A DNA stretch of 7,879 nt from CAYONZ01 sp964405465 (lineage in GTDB: Bacteria > Bdellovibrionota > Bdellovibrionia > Bdellovibrionales > JAMPXM01): assembly GCA_964405465.1 (NCBI GenBank), contig CAYONZ010000090.1:1-7879 (forward strand), in the 5' to 3' direction. Of this stretch, positions 1 to 6,647 are shown in pieces. Under the pieces are notes generated by a model. That model saw only the letters and a program-made list of their open reading frames with translations. It was not told the DNA's origin and ran no database searches. Numbering within the stretch: position 1 is the first letter of the stretch; each line of letters begins with the position of its first letter. Made by a program: the position numbers and the translations under genes.

Positions 1-1
1 G

Positions 2-262
2 GTCGAGGAGGTCATGTCAAAAAATGTAGTTAAAGTCCGGCGAAGCGAAGGTATCGCTTCAGTCGTGGACCAAATGGAACAAGAAGGTGTCCGGCGAATG
101 GTCATCGTAGATGACGTAGGTGAAGCCTGCGGATTGGTCTCTGCCGACGACATCATTCAACTGGTGGCACGTGAACTCAATGGCCTGGGCCGACTAGTTG
201 GGCAGCAAGTGGAAAATGAAAGAAGCCAAAAGGCTTGGCAGAGGCCCCGGGTCAATCAGTGA
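2..262 (+). CDS. CBS-domain protein, C-terminal part (5' end outside window)
   Basis: The reading frame is already open at the window edge (first full codon at base 2), so this is the 3' end of a longer gene. The ATG at 14 is almost certainly an internal Met. The visible 86 residues form one CBS domain that starts with the usual VEEVMS-x-NVV entry. It continues with a helix ending EGVRRMVIVDD, then GLVSADDII, and a C-terminal tail of the LNGLGRLVGQQ type. That tail is typical of the second CBS module in short proteins of about 140-150 residues carrying a CBS pair. CBS pairs usually bind adenine nucleotides and act as energy or ligand sensors in the cytoplasm. The partner and ligand cannot be inferred here because the first module and the upstream neighbours are missing. 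The gene ends with TGA and is followed 50 bases later by a strong terminator. The family call is firm and the specific function is unknown. Confidence 0.85.
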   Translation, partial: VEEVMSKNVVKVRRSEGIASVVDQMEQEGVRRMVIVDDVGEACGLVSADDIIQLVARELNGLGRLVGQQVENERSQKAWQRPRVNQ

Positions 263-311
263 ATGAACTGCTTTTTCCCCGCGTAAGTTCCTGAAATAAA
301 AGAACCTCGTT

Positions 312-355
312 TGCCTCGCGTATGGACCCGCCACCTTCACGCGAGGCAGTTTTTT
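312..355 (+). terminator. Rho-independent terminator of the CBS gene
   Basis: A perfect 10-bp stem (TGCCTCGCGT at 312-321 with ACGCGAGGCA at 339-348) encloses a 17-base loop. After one G it is followed by six T (350-355). It lies 50 bases after the stop of the CBS gene and is oriented to end + strand transcription. Read on the - strand, the same stem is followed only by a loose T-rich stretch. It could therefore also help end the convergent AHSA1 transcript, but weakly. The stop codon of that convergent gene (337-339) sits at the loop/arm junction. Confidence 0.88.
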
Positions 356-1302
356 GATTTGATATATGATTCCAATTTATCAAATGAACCGGTCCAACCC
401 ATGGTCATACCAGCACGTCCGTTTATAAATGTCGCTAGCTCCTCTTGTGAACATTTGCCAAAGGCTTGCCATTCGATGGTCACTCTTGTTTGTTTCGCTG
501 ACTCTGGAGTGAATGTGACGGTGGTCAACATCTTCTGTGGCCAGGTCGGAGCCATAGGGTGTCGAGATATGTTTTGATTTTCATCACAAAACCATTGTGC
601 GTACTTGAGAGAATGCGGTTTCCTGATTTCTTGATAATTGGCCTGACCATACATCTTCAAGCCTGTGTCATTGGACATGCAATAAAAAGTTGTGCACCCT
701 TCTTTAATTTCATCTTTCAAGAACTTCATTTTGAAACCTGTTGGTGCGAGCCATTCAGAAAAATGTTTCGGATCAGTCCAGAGGTCAAACATCACTTCTT
801 GTGGTACTTCAAATGAGCGGTTGATTATAAATACGTCTTTCCCTGAGGAATTTTTCTCTAGATATTCGGCGAGACGATCCCAAGTGGCATCGCCGCCTGC
901 TTGCTTGATATGTTTTTGAATCTGGCGTGCTGACTCCAAGCTTGGTAGAGCCATCGTCATCTGCATTTCAGTCTTGTCGTGGTGATCAATGAAGTTGACG
1001 GTCACGCGAAACATCGGTGGTCCATTCTCTTTGGCGCCGTGATCATAAACCATTTTCTTAAATTCAATAACTTCAAGAAATTTTGTACTGTTGGGAAAAT
1101 CCACTCCATCAGGACTATGCATGGTGTAGTTCCATGAACCACCAGTTCGCACGTCCTTGTTTTTCGACGTCAAGGTAAAACCACGTGGACCCCACCACTG
1201 CGCCACCTGCTTTTCGTCTACCCACGCTGCCCATACTGTTTTGACAGGTGCGTGATAAATTCGAGTGAGCTTGATCTCGTTCGAAGTGACTTCGACTGAC
1301 AT
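337..1302 (-). CDS. Tandem AHSA1/SRPBCC-domain protein
   Basis: This 321-residue cytoplasmic protein consists of two consecutive domains of the AHSA1 (activator of Hsp90 ATPase homologue 1-like) group of the SRPBCC/START-like fold. Domain 1 spans about residues 8-150 and opens IKLTRIYHAPVKTVW. It carries the family signature WWGPRGF (36-42) and a following GGSW. Domain 2 spans about 156-316 and opens INRSFEVPQEVMFDLW. It has the equivalent EWLAPTGF (183-190) and a GWTGSFDKLESYI ending. Stand-alone bacterial members are about 140-160 residues, so this is a duplication or fusion of two units that have diverged. The family forms hydrophobic ligand pockets, and the substrate is unknown. The frame is open up to an ATG at 1386, but the start at 1302 is preferred: an AAAGGAAG Shine-Dalgarno lies just upstream and homology begins directly after it, while the extra 28 residues are basic and featureless. 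The gene is monocistronic and divergent from the small membrane-protein gene. Confidence 0.9.
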   Translation of the reverse strand: MSVEVTSNEIKLTRIYHAPVKTVWAAWVDEKQVAQWWGPRGFTLTSKNKDVRTGGSWNYTMHSPDGVDFPNSTKFLEVIEFKKMVYDHGAKENGPPMFRVTVNFIDHHDKTEMQMTMALPSLESARQIQKHIKQAGGDATWDRLAEYLEKNSSGKDVFIINRSFEVPQEVMFDLWTDPKHFSEWLAPTGFKMKFLKDEIKEGCTTFYCMSNDTGLKMYGQANYQEIRKPHSLKYAQWFCDENQNISRHPMAPTWPQKMLTTVTFTPESAKQTRVTIEWQAFGKCSQEELATFINGRAGMTMGWTGSFDKLESYIKSKNCLA

Positions 1303-1533
1303 AGACTTCCTTTGGCTAAAAAGTGTTTGAGGCCTTTTGCTTTTGCTGGTCGTCCTCAGTTTAAAAACTGAATAACAGCAGAGCAATGTGTTTGACTGCG
1401 CACTCCAAAAAATGGTCTACAAATCGTGGCCGAATTGTAGAAGAGAAAACACTGCCTTTCTAAAGATCACAGCAGTTTTGTGTTCGGATGACAAGGTTGT
1501 TCGACAGAAATTTTAAAGTTGAATTGAGGAAAA
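1303..1533. other. Divergent intergenic region
   Basis: These 231 bases separate the - strand AHSA1 gene from the + strand membrane-protein gene and should hold both promoters. A short palindrome TCAGTTTAAAAACTGA (1356-1371) is visible; it gives a 6-bp stem with a 4-base loop and could be an operator, but it may be chance. On the + strand a TTGACT hexamer (1392-1397) resembles a -35 box, but no good -10 box follows at the right distance. On the - strand the best pair is TTGCTC and TAAACT with a 17-base spacer, which is also poor. No promoter is assigned. Confidence 0.3.
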
Positions 1534-1806
1534 GTGACGACGTCAGAGTATTTGATAGAAGCAGTAGGTTGGATTTCAACGACTTTGTTTTTGATTTCCA
1601 TTGTTGTGAAGGAAAGATCGCTTCTGCATGCATTGGGAGTTATAGCTTCCATAACGACCGGGATCTATGCCTACGCACATGGAGCGACCGCAATTTGGGT
1701 GAAGTGGCTGATTGCACTTTTTTTTCACTCATATATGTGGCTGAAAATTTCTCGTGATAATGCCAATGAGAGGCAGAGAAAAATTGGGATATCAGACGAT
1801 GGTTAA
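1534..1806 (+). CDS. Small three-helix inner-membrane protein
   Basis: This is a 90-residue protein with a GTG start. A GAGGA Shine-Dalgarno at 1526-1530 supports that start, although the spacing is short. Three hydrophobic helices are visible: about residues 7-25 (opening EAVGWISTTLFLIS), 30-48 and 51-71. A Lys/Arg-rich turn (KER, 26-28) separates the first two, and the polar, charged tail (72-90) is probably cytoplasmic. The pattern of a Gly-Trp in the first helix and short loops is reminiscent of small YgjV-like or CBU_0592-like membrane proteins, but I cannot make that assignment firmly. The overlapping frames on both strands lack any such structure, so this is the real frame. It ends 36 bases before the convergent end of the kinase gene, with no clear terminator between them. 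Function unknown. Confidence 0.72.
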   Translation: MTTSEYLIEAVGWISTTLFLISIVVKERSLLHALGVIASITTGIYAYAHGATAIWVKWLIALFFHSYMWLKISRDNANERQRKIGISDDG

Positions 1807-1842
1807 GCTGGAAAATTGAAAACTTTTTTAATCCAAAGTGTC

Positions 1843-4800
1843 TCAAAGTGGAAGACTTTCATCTTTGACCTTCGGGTCTGGATTTCTCGTGTCGAATTTA
1901 TTCGAACGATTCTTTCTCGTGAGTTTTGCAATCAAGTCAAATAGTGCCCTTTTGGCGATGGGTTTGCTGACATGCAGATCACAGCCTGCAGCATAGCTTT
2001 TTTCTTGATCGTCCTTAAGAACGTAAGCAGTCAATGCAATAATAGGTGTGTGTTCCAGATTTCCCTGTTCCTCGAGTAAACGAATCGCTCTGGTCGCAGA
2101 ATGACCATCCATTTTTGGCATCTGAATGTCCATGAAGATGATTTGAAATTTTTCATTTTTGAATTTTTCTACAGCCTCTTCACCATTACTCGCAGTGTGT
2201 ACATCAAAGTTATCTTGATTTAGAAAAAGCTGCATGAGCATAAGGTTGTCCTCAGAGTCATCAACGACAAGAATCTTGACTCGGTTTTCTAAATATACGG
2301 GTTTTGGAATTGGTTTGGCTTTTTCTGGATTGTCGACATCCAGATGCAGATCGAAATAGAATTTACTTCCTTTTCCAAGAGTGCTCTCGACGTGAATCGT
2401 CTCGCCCATCAGTTCGAGAAGATGTTTTGAAATGCTAAGGCCAAGTCCTGATCCTGCATACTTCTTATTTGGCGAGCTATCACCTTGTACAAAGCGCTCA
2501 AAAATAAGACCGAGTTTTTCGGGGGAAATACCAATACCTGTATCGCTCACGCTGATCGTTATGGAACCCGGTCGACTATCTTCATTTTTTCTGGAGACTT
2601 TTAGGCAGACTGATCCCTCATCTGTAAATTTGACGGCGTTACTCAGAAGATTGATTAGTATCTGGCGTAGTCTTTGTGGATCACCCAGAACAAATCGCGG
2701 GACATCAGATCCAATTTTGAGTGATAGTCCAATTGATTTGCTAATCGCCTGAGGCATCATGAAATCACAGCAAGAATTTGCCATTTCATGTAAGTCGAAT
2801 GGTTTAAGTTGAAGAGTATATCCTTTTGCTTCAAGTGACGCCAGATCCAAGATGTCATTGATTAGTGATAAGAGATGCGCTCCAGATTTTCGCAAAACTC
2901 TAAGAAGTTTCGTTTGATCAATATCGAGGTTGGTCTCATTGAGAACTTCCGCAACACCCAGGATGGCGTTGAGTGGTGATCGAATCTCGTGGCTCATGTT
3001 TGCGAGAAATTCAGACTTTGAATCGCTTAGGCGAAGAGCCTCATCCCGCGATCTTCGTAGTTCGATCTCAGCCAATTTTCGGTCGGTGATATCATAGTTG
3101 ATGCCGACCATTCTTATTGGATTGCCGTCTTTATCCCGAAAGGTTTGACCGATTCCCTTGATGTACCTAACTTGGCCATCAGAATGGCAAACGCGAAACT
3201 CGAGATCATAGTCTTTATCGTCGTGGAGAGCTGCGGCGACCTCTTGTCTTGCTTTTTCACGATCGTCCGGATGCAAGCAATTGAACCATTCTTCTGGAAG
3301 ACCACAAAAATTCTCTTTTGGAATTCCATACTGCCGAAACATTGATCCGTCCCAAGAGATTCGATTGTTCAAGATATCCCAGTCCCAGATGCCAAGGTCA
3401 GCACCTTTTATTGCCATTTGTAGGCGACTCTCACCTTCGCGAATTTTAATTTGGCTTTGCTCTAGCTCTAGTTCTCGTGTTTTTCGGGTATTTACCTCTT
3501 TAAAGAGATCATCAAACAAGTGTTGTAGACGATGTGCCATATTATTGAAGGCGATTGAAAGCAGATTGAGTTCTTCGAGACGGCTAGACGGAACTCGGCT
3601 CGAAAGATCACCTTCGGCTAAGTCTTTGGTCGCTTTCGAAATCTTCAAAATCGGTTCTGCTACAACTTGCGAAATTAAAATCGCGGTCAGTAACGAAAGT
3701 ACGAGTGCAACCGAGAAGACAAATGCCGCTCTGCTATTGCCGCTACGTACTCCGTTTAGGTAGTACGCCTCTGGCATTGCTGTGACGAGAATCCATTTCA
3801 TTTTTGTTCTTTCAAAATAGGGGCTAGCTTGGGCAAACCAGTTCTCATGCGAAAGTGGTTTTGCGGAAATGATTTTGAAATCAAATTGGTATTGTGTTCG
3901 GAGGTCAGAAAGATCTGAAAAATGTGTTTTCAGTGAGGACACAACTTCGTCGCTAAGTCGGGTAGCAATCGGGGTGTCGGAGGAGGCTAGAACTTCTGCA
4001 TCTCGGGTGACGATAACTGCAATTCCATGCCCAGCCAATGCTGTTTGTGTGAGTAGACGGTGGAGATCATTGTTTGATATCTTTTGGTGACGTCGGTTGA
4101 TTTCATCAAGGTAATCATCAAGCTTCATATTGATGTTGGCCGCGATTTCGTCGTGAAGACGACGCGCCAGTTTTTTAGCATTCTCCTCGGCACTGCTGAG
4201 GGTAAAGTAGGCTGTTGCAACAACCATCGTCACAATGAGAAATACAAAGGGAGTTACCACCGCGAGGCGCACTGGAATCGAGTAGCTGAGCTCCTTCAAG
4301 CTGGATTGATCCTGTTGGTGGTTATCGATCCACTGCCATTCGCTTGAGCCAAGCGCCCGCTCTTTGGCGTGAGAGGGAATTTCCGCCCAGAACAATTTCA
4401 ATCGCCGAACGAGAGGGTAGGCGATCAATGTTGCTAGTGGGGCAAGTATCCAAGTTATAGATGTTGTAAAGATCAACGCTGGAGTGATGTTTCGATAAGA
4501 AATTTCTTCTGTGAACTTTCCAGAGCAGATATATCCCCACAAAAATGGTTCGATAGTCATAAATATGATCACAAAAAGGAAGTACCAAGCCCATGTTCGA
4601 GCCTTTCTGAAATCTGGATTTCTACCGATAATCTGATAGGCGATCCAAAAACAGGCAGGATTGATGAAGTATCCGACGAGCCAATCCCGTAGAAAATCGG
4701 CGGGAACCCCTTCAATTAGATCTGCGACTCCATAGGCAAAGGGCACCATAATAAGAGCTGGATAGCCGAATAAGACGATGCAAAGAAATACCGAAAGATC

Positions 4801-5091
4801 TTTGAGAGATTCGAAAGTCTGCGCACCAGGCACAAGAACTATTGTCGATCCGACATACCCCATGACTACTACCATGAGAAATGTAATGAGCATGCTGACC
4901 AATGACTTAGAGTCCCAAGTGAAACGTCGAATACCGATAGCCCAGCGTTTTCCTGTGCGAAAGGTCAATCCGGAATAGGCCAAGATCATCAATAAAAATC
5001 CTATGATAAAACCAAACCGTCCGAGAGATTCAAGTAATTGAAGTGGAATCACTTGAAAGAGATTTTCAAGTGACTGAACAAGTGTACTCAC
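1843..5091 (-). CDS. Membrane-bound hybrid sensor histidine kinase with Cache, HAMP, PAS and receiver domains
   Basis: This 1082-residue sensor kinase passes phosphate from its own His to its own receiver Asp. Residues 1-230 form about six membrane helices (24-43, 64-88, 98-125, 133-154, 166-188, 204-226) of a class I do not recognise. A cytoplasmic linker is followed by a helix (273-297), a periplasmic Cache-like region (298-452) and another helix (453-477). Next come HAMP (479-530), a PAS domain with PAC tail (556-672, ending YDITDRKLAE), HisKA with SHEIRSP (His701), and HATPase_c. The ATPase domain shows the N box NLLSNAVKF (Asn814/Asn818), G1 DTGIGIS (850-856), F box IFERF and G2 GSGLGLS. 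The C-terminal receiver (938-1055) has Asp944/Asp945, acceptor Asp988 in FMDIQMPKMDG, Thr1021 and Lys1043. All catalytic residues are intact. There is no Hpt domain and no neighbouring regulator gene, so the output partner must lie elsewhere. The GTG start follows AGGGG at 5096-5100. The signal sensed is unknown. Confidence 0.95.
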   Translation of the reverse strand: MSTLVQSLENLFQVIPLQLLESLGRFGFIIGFLLMILAYSGLTFRTGKRWAIGIRRFTWDSKSLVSMLITFLMVVVMGYVGSTIVLVPGAQTFESLKDLSVFLCIVLFGYPALIMVPFAYGVADLIEGVPADFLRDWLVGYFINPACFWIAYQIIGRNPDFRKARTWAWYFLFVIIFMTIEPFLWGYICSGKFTEEISYRNITPALIFTTSITWILAPLATLIAYPLVRRLKLFWAEIPSHAKERALGSSEWQWIDNHQQDQSSLKELSYSIPVRLAVVTPFVFLIVTMVVATAYFTLSSAEENAKKLARRLHDEIAANINMKLDDYLDEINRRHQKISNNDLHRLLTQTALAGHGIAVIVTRDAEVLASSDTPIATRLSDEVVSSLKTHFSDLSDLRTQYQFDFKIISAKPLSHENWFAQASPYFERTKMKWILVTAMPEAYYLNGVRSGNSRAAFVFSVALVLSLLTAILISQVVAEPILKISKATKDLAEGDLSSRVPSSRLEELNLLSIAFNNMAHRLQHLFDDLFKEVNTRKTRELELEQSQIKIREGESRLQMAIKGADLGIWDWDILNNRISWDGSMFRQYGIPKENFCGLPEEWFNCLHPDDREKARQEVAAALHDDKDYDLEFRVCHSDGQVRYIKGIGQTFRDKDGNPIRMVGINYDITDRKLAEIELRRSRDEALRLSDSKSEFLANMSHEIRSPLNAILGVAEVLNETNLDIDQTKLLRVLRKSGAHLLSLINDILDLASLEAKGYTLQLKPFDLHEMANSCCDFMMPQAISKSIGLSLKIGSDVPRFVLGDPQRLRQILINLLSNAVKFTDEGSVCLKVSRKNEDSRPGSITISVSDTGIGISPEKLGLIFERFVQGDSSPNKKYAGSGLGLSISKHLLELMGETIHVESTLGKGSKFYFDLHLDVDNPEKAKPIPKPVYLENRVKILVVDDSEDNLMLMQLFLNQDNFDVHTASNGEEAVEKFKNEKFQIIFMDIQMPKMDGHSATRAIRLLEEQGNLEHTPIIALTAYVLKDDQEKSYAAGCDLHVSKPIAKRALFDLIAKLTRKNRSNKFDTRNPDPKVKDESLPL

Positions 5092-5380
5092 GAAACCCCT
5101 TTTCTATCTCAAGATCTATATACCCGTGCAGTTGATTTGGGCTGATGTCTTCGCTTGCGACGTCGGTCCAACTGAAGACTCGATCCCTGAATCTCCTGCC
5201 TGACCGGACGGCATGGAATATTTTTTTTCAATTCCACCAATTTGAATTCATTCTGAGGACAGCATTTTGGCAAAACAAGTTTTCTTGAAAAGTAGAATTT
5301 TGTTCAACTTTTTATCTTAGAGAGTGTTAAGCGTGCAGAGATGAGGCGTAAGAAGCCACATATTTCATCCAGTAAGCAGA
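5092..5380. other. Intergenic region between protease gene and kinase gene
   Basis: These 289 bases lie downstream of the protease gene and upstream of the kinase gene, both on the - strand. The length implies a separate promoter for the kinase. A TATATAGAT stretch on the - strand (5114-5122), 23 bases before the GTG, could be a -10 element, but no matching -35 box is evident. An imperfect hairpin (CCTGCC 5195-5200 with GGCATGG 5210-5216) is followed on the + strand by AATA and eight T (5221-5228). It looks like a weak + strand terminator, yet no + strand gene precedes it. I see no gene here and no clear terminator for the protease operon. Confidence 0.3.
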
Positions 5381-6064
5381 TCAAACAAATGAGGCCAAAA
5401 AGAATCCAAGGTTAAAGGCAAAATGAAGGGCCATGGCACCGGACAAGGATCTGTGTTTGTAGACAGAGTGTCCACAAACGAAAGCCAAAAACAACGTATA
5501 AACGGTTTGAAAAACAACAAACCGATGAAATTCTTCTGGAACAAACCAAATGGCGTGGAGGTGTGAATACGAAAATAGCAATGAGGTTCCAAGCAGAGCC
5601 ATAACAGGTCGCCGAGTTAAAATTTGAATGGGCTTCCATAATAGAAAACGAAAAAGTAACTCTTCTAGGATTGGAGCTACAGCTAGGAGAAAGAATATGA
5701 TTTCGCGAGAGCGCAAATCAAATGGAATTACAATGCCGAAGATTTGCGCAAGTTTAAAAATCGCAAATCCTGATGCGAGGGCCAAGGGCAAATTTCTTGT
5801 AAAGTTCCCTTTAAATGCAAGCCACTCTAGAATATTTTTTCTTTGCAGAATGAGTGCGATGACCACGCATTCCACTTCGAAGATATAGGAAGCATAGGTT
5901 CCGAGTGAGTCGAGAGTCTGCGTGAATCCGAACCGAACGACAAGATAGATAAGAGCGAGAGTAATAAGCAGAAACGAATTAAGAGACCTCAGAGAATCAG
6001 GTTCTGAAAAAGAGTTTTCACCAGGCCCTTGCTGCGGATTTTCTTTTTGCAAAGAAGGAATCAT
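5381..6064 (-). CDS. CPBP-family intramembrane glutamic endopeptidase
   Basis: This 227-residue polytopic membrane protein belongs to the CPBP group (CAAX prenyl protease 2/Rce1 and bacteriocin-processing relatives). It carries all three conserved motifs: EELLFR (Glu134, Glu135, Arg139), FSYSH (Phe164, His168) and HFAFN (His214, Asn218). In this family the Glu pair and the His/Asn residues form the catalytic site within the membrane, so the enzyme is predicted to be active. Hydrophobic helices cover about 30-47, 57-73, 92-114, 121-142, 155-172, 183-200 and 208-226. The first 28 residues are polar. Its length is normal for a bacterial member. Its ATG overlaps the stop of the upstream His-rich protein gene (ATGA, 6061-6064), which implies translational coupling and a shared mRNA. 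No strong Shine-Dalgarno precedes it, as expected for a coupled gene. The substrate is unknown; bacterial members process peptides or membrane proteins rather than prenylated CAAX proteins. Confidence 0.92.
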   Translation of the reverse strand: MIPSLQKENPQQGPGENSFSEPDSLRSLNSFLLITLALIYLVVRFGFTQTLDSLGTYASYIFEVECVVIALILQRKNILEWLAFKGNFTRNLPLALASGFAIFKLAQIFGIVIPFDLRSREIIFFLLAVAPILEELLFRFLLWKPIQILTRRPVMALLGTSLLFSYSHLHAIWFVPEEFHRFVVFQTVYTLFLAFVCGHSVYKHRSLSGAMALHFAFNLGFFLASFV

Positions 6065-6531
6065 TTTGCTTGATTCGCCGATGGAGTGAATTTCGCATGG
6101 TATTTTTGAAATGCGCCATGAACTTTTTCTGCTCCTTCACTGGCTTTCCCATTCTTTAAGAGATCTGCACCAGAAAGAATTTGAGCCAATATCGGATGAA
6201 TGGCTGCATCGGCACTTGGTTCGAGTTTACAAGTACTAAAAATTTCACCTACAGCTTTTTCGATTGCTATTCCAACTTCTTTTGAAGATTGAGCATCATC
6301 GCTTTTTATCGCACTTTTAGGGTCGCTTGGATCACCCAGGAGAGCTGAAATTTTCTGCATCCTACTTTGAAGATTTGAGTCGGCAACAAATTTTTTGTTG
6401 GATTGATTCTTGGAATTAGAAACACCCGACTCGTGCTGGTGGTTGTGTTCCTCTGCCAAAAGAGATCGCGATGCAAAGAGGAGTAAAACAAAAAATGAAA
6501 GCAATTTAATTTTTTTCATATTGAAAATCAT
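6061..6531 (-). CDS. Secreted His-rich small protein (DnrO-like)
   Basis: The gene encodes 156 residues, or 152 if the second ATG at 6519 (MKKIKLL) is used. The first ATG (6531) has a weak AAGAG almost touching it and the second has no Shine-Dalgarno, so the start is undecided. Either way the N-terminus is a signal peptide: a Lys-rich start, a hydrophobic core LLSFFVLLLFA, and probable cleavage after SLLA (Ala26). The mature protein begins EEHNHQHE, a His/acidic cluster that might bind metal. The rest is predicted helical: ADSNLQSRMQKI (50-61), then a linker, and a C-terminal part with a single Cys in STCKLEPSADAAIHPILAQIL (99-119). The shape of the C-terminal part recalls exported proteobacterial proteins annotated DnrO-like; this is from memory and not verified. 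It is the first gene of a two-gene operon with the CPBP protease. Function unknown. Confidence 0.82.
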   Translation of the reverse strand: MIFNMKKIKLLSFFVLLLFASRSLLAEEHNHQHESGVSNSKNQSNKKFVADSNLQSRMQKISALLGDPSDPKSAIKSDDAQSSKEVGIAIEKAVGEIFSTCKLEPSADAAIHPILAQILSGADLLKNGKASEGAEKVHGAFQKYHAKFTPSANQAK

Positions 6532-6582
6532 GCTCTTAAATATTTACCAGTCAAGAAAAACATCGAGACGGGTTGGCCGAGC

Positions 6583-6628
6583 GACTTGCTGAGAGTTTCC
6601 AGGTCGCATGAAACTCTCAGGCAAAGTC
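6583..6628. terminator. Long inverted-repeat hairpin, possible terminator without U-tract
   Basis: A perfect 11-bp stem (CTGAGAGTTTC at 6589-6599 with GAAACTCTCAG at 6610-6620) encloses a 10-base loop. The pairing extends outward with two one-base bulges (GACTTGC against GCAAAGTC), spanning 6583-6628. It lies 20 bases past the stop of the repeat-protein gene on the - strand and 52 bases before the first possible start of the next - strand gene. The position fits transcript termination or 3' end protection. However, no T-run follows directly on either strand; the nearest on the - strand (GTTTTTC) is about 20 bases further on. Confidence 0.5.
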
Positions 6629-6647
6629 ATTACGCAAAATGCAAAAG

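Noticed and set aside
1303..1386. N-terminal extension of the AHSA1 protein to the ATG at 1386
   Set aside because: The added 28 residues are basic and without homology features, while AAAGGAAG precedes the ATG at 1302.
1807..1842. Bidirectional terminator between the small membrane protein and the kinase
   Set aside because: The gap holds A and T runs but no stem of useful length.
3281..3763. 160-residue open frame on the + strand
   Set aside because: It lies antisense inside the kinase gene, has Arg/Ser-rich composition typical of a shadow frame, and shows no domain or Shine-Dalgarno.
5155..5210. Longer hairpin in the kinase leader (CGTCGGTC at 5161-5168 with GACCGGACG at 5202-5210)
   Set aside because: The arms pair only with a bulge across a 33-base loop and compete with the shorter hairpin; no riboswitch core is evident.
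6588..6628. Resemblance to a glycine riboswitch (GAGAG followed later by CTCTCAGGCAAA)
   Set aside because: The bases between the two arms number only about 20, there is no conserved CCGAAGG-type core, and no gene follows on that strand. The match is limited to the simple inverted repeat.
6571..6628. tRNA-like start (TTGGCCGAGCGAC, as in Ser or Leu D-arms)
   Set aside because: No T-arm GTTCGAATCC box, no acceptor stem and no fitting anticodon arm follow; the downstream bases form the long hairpin instead.
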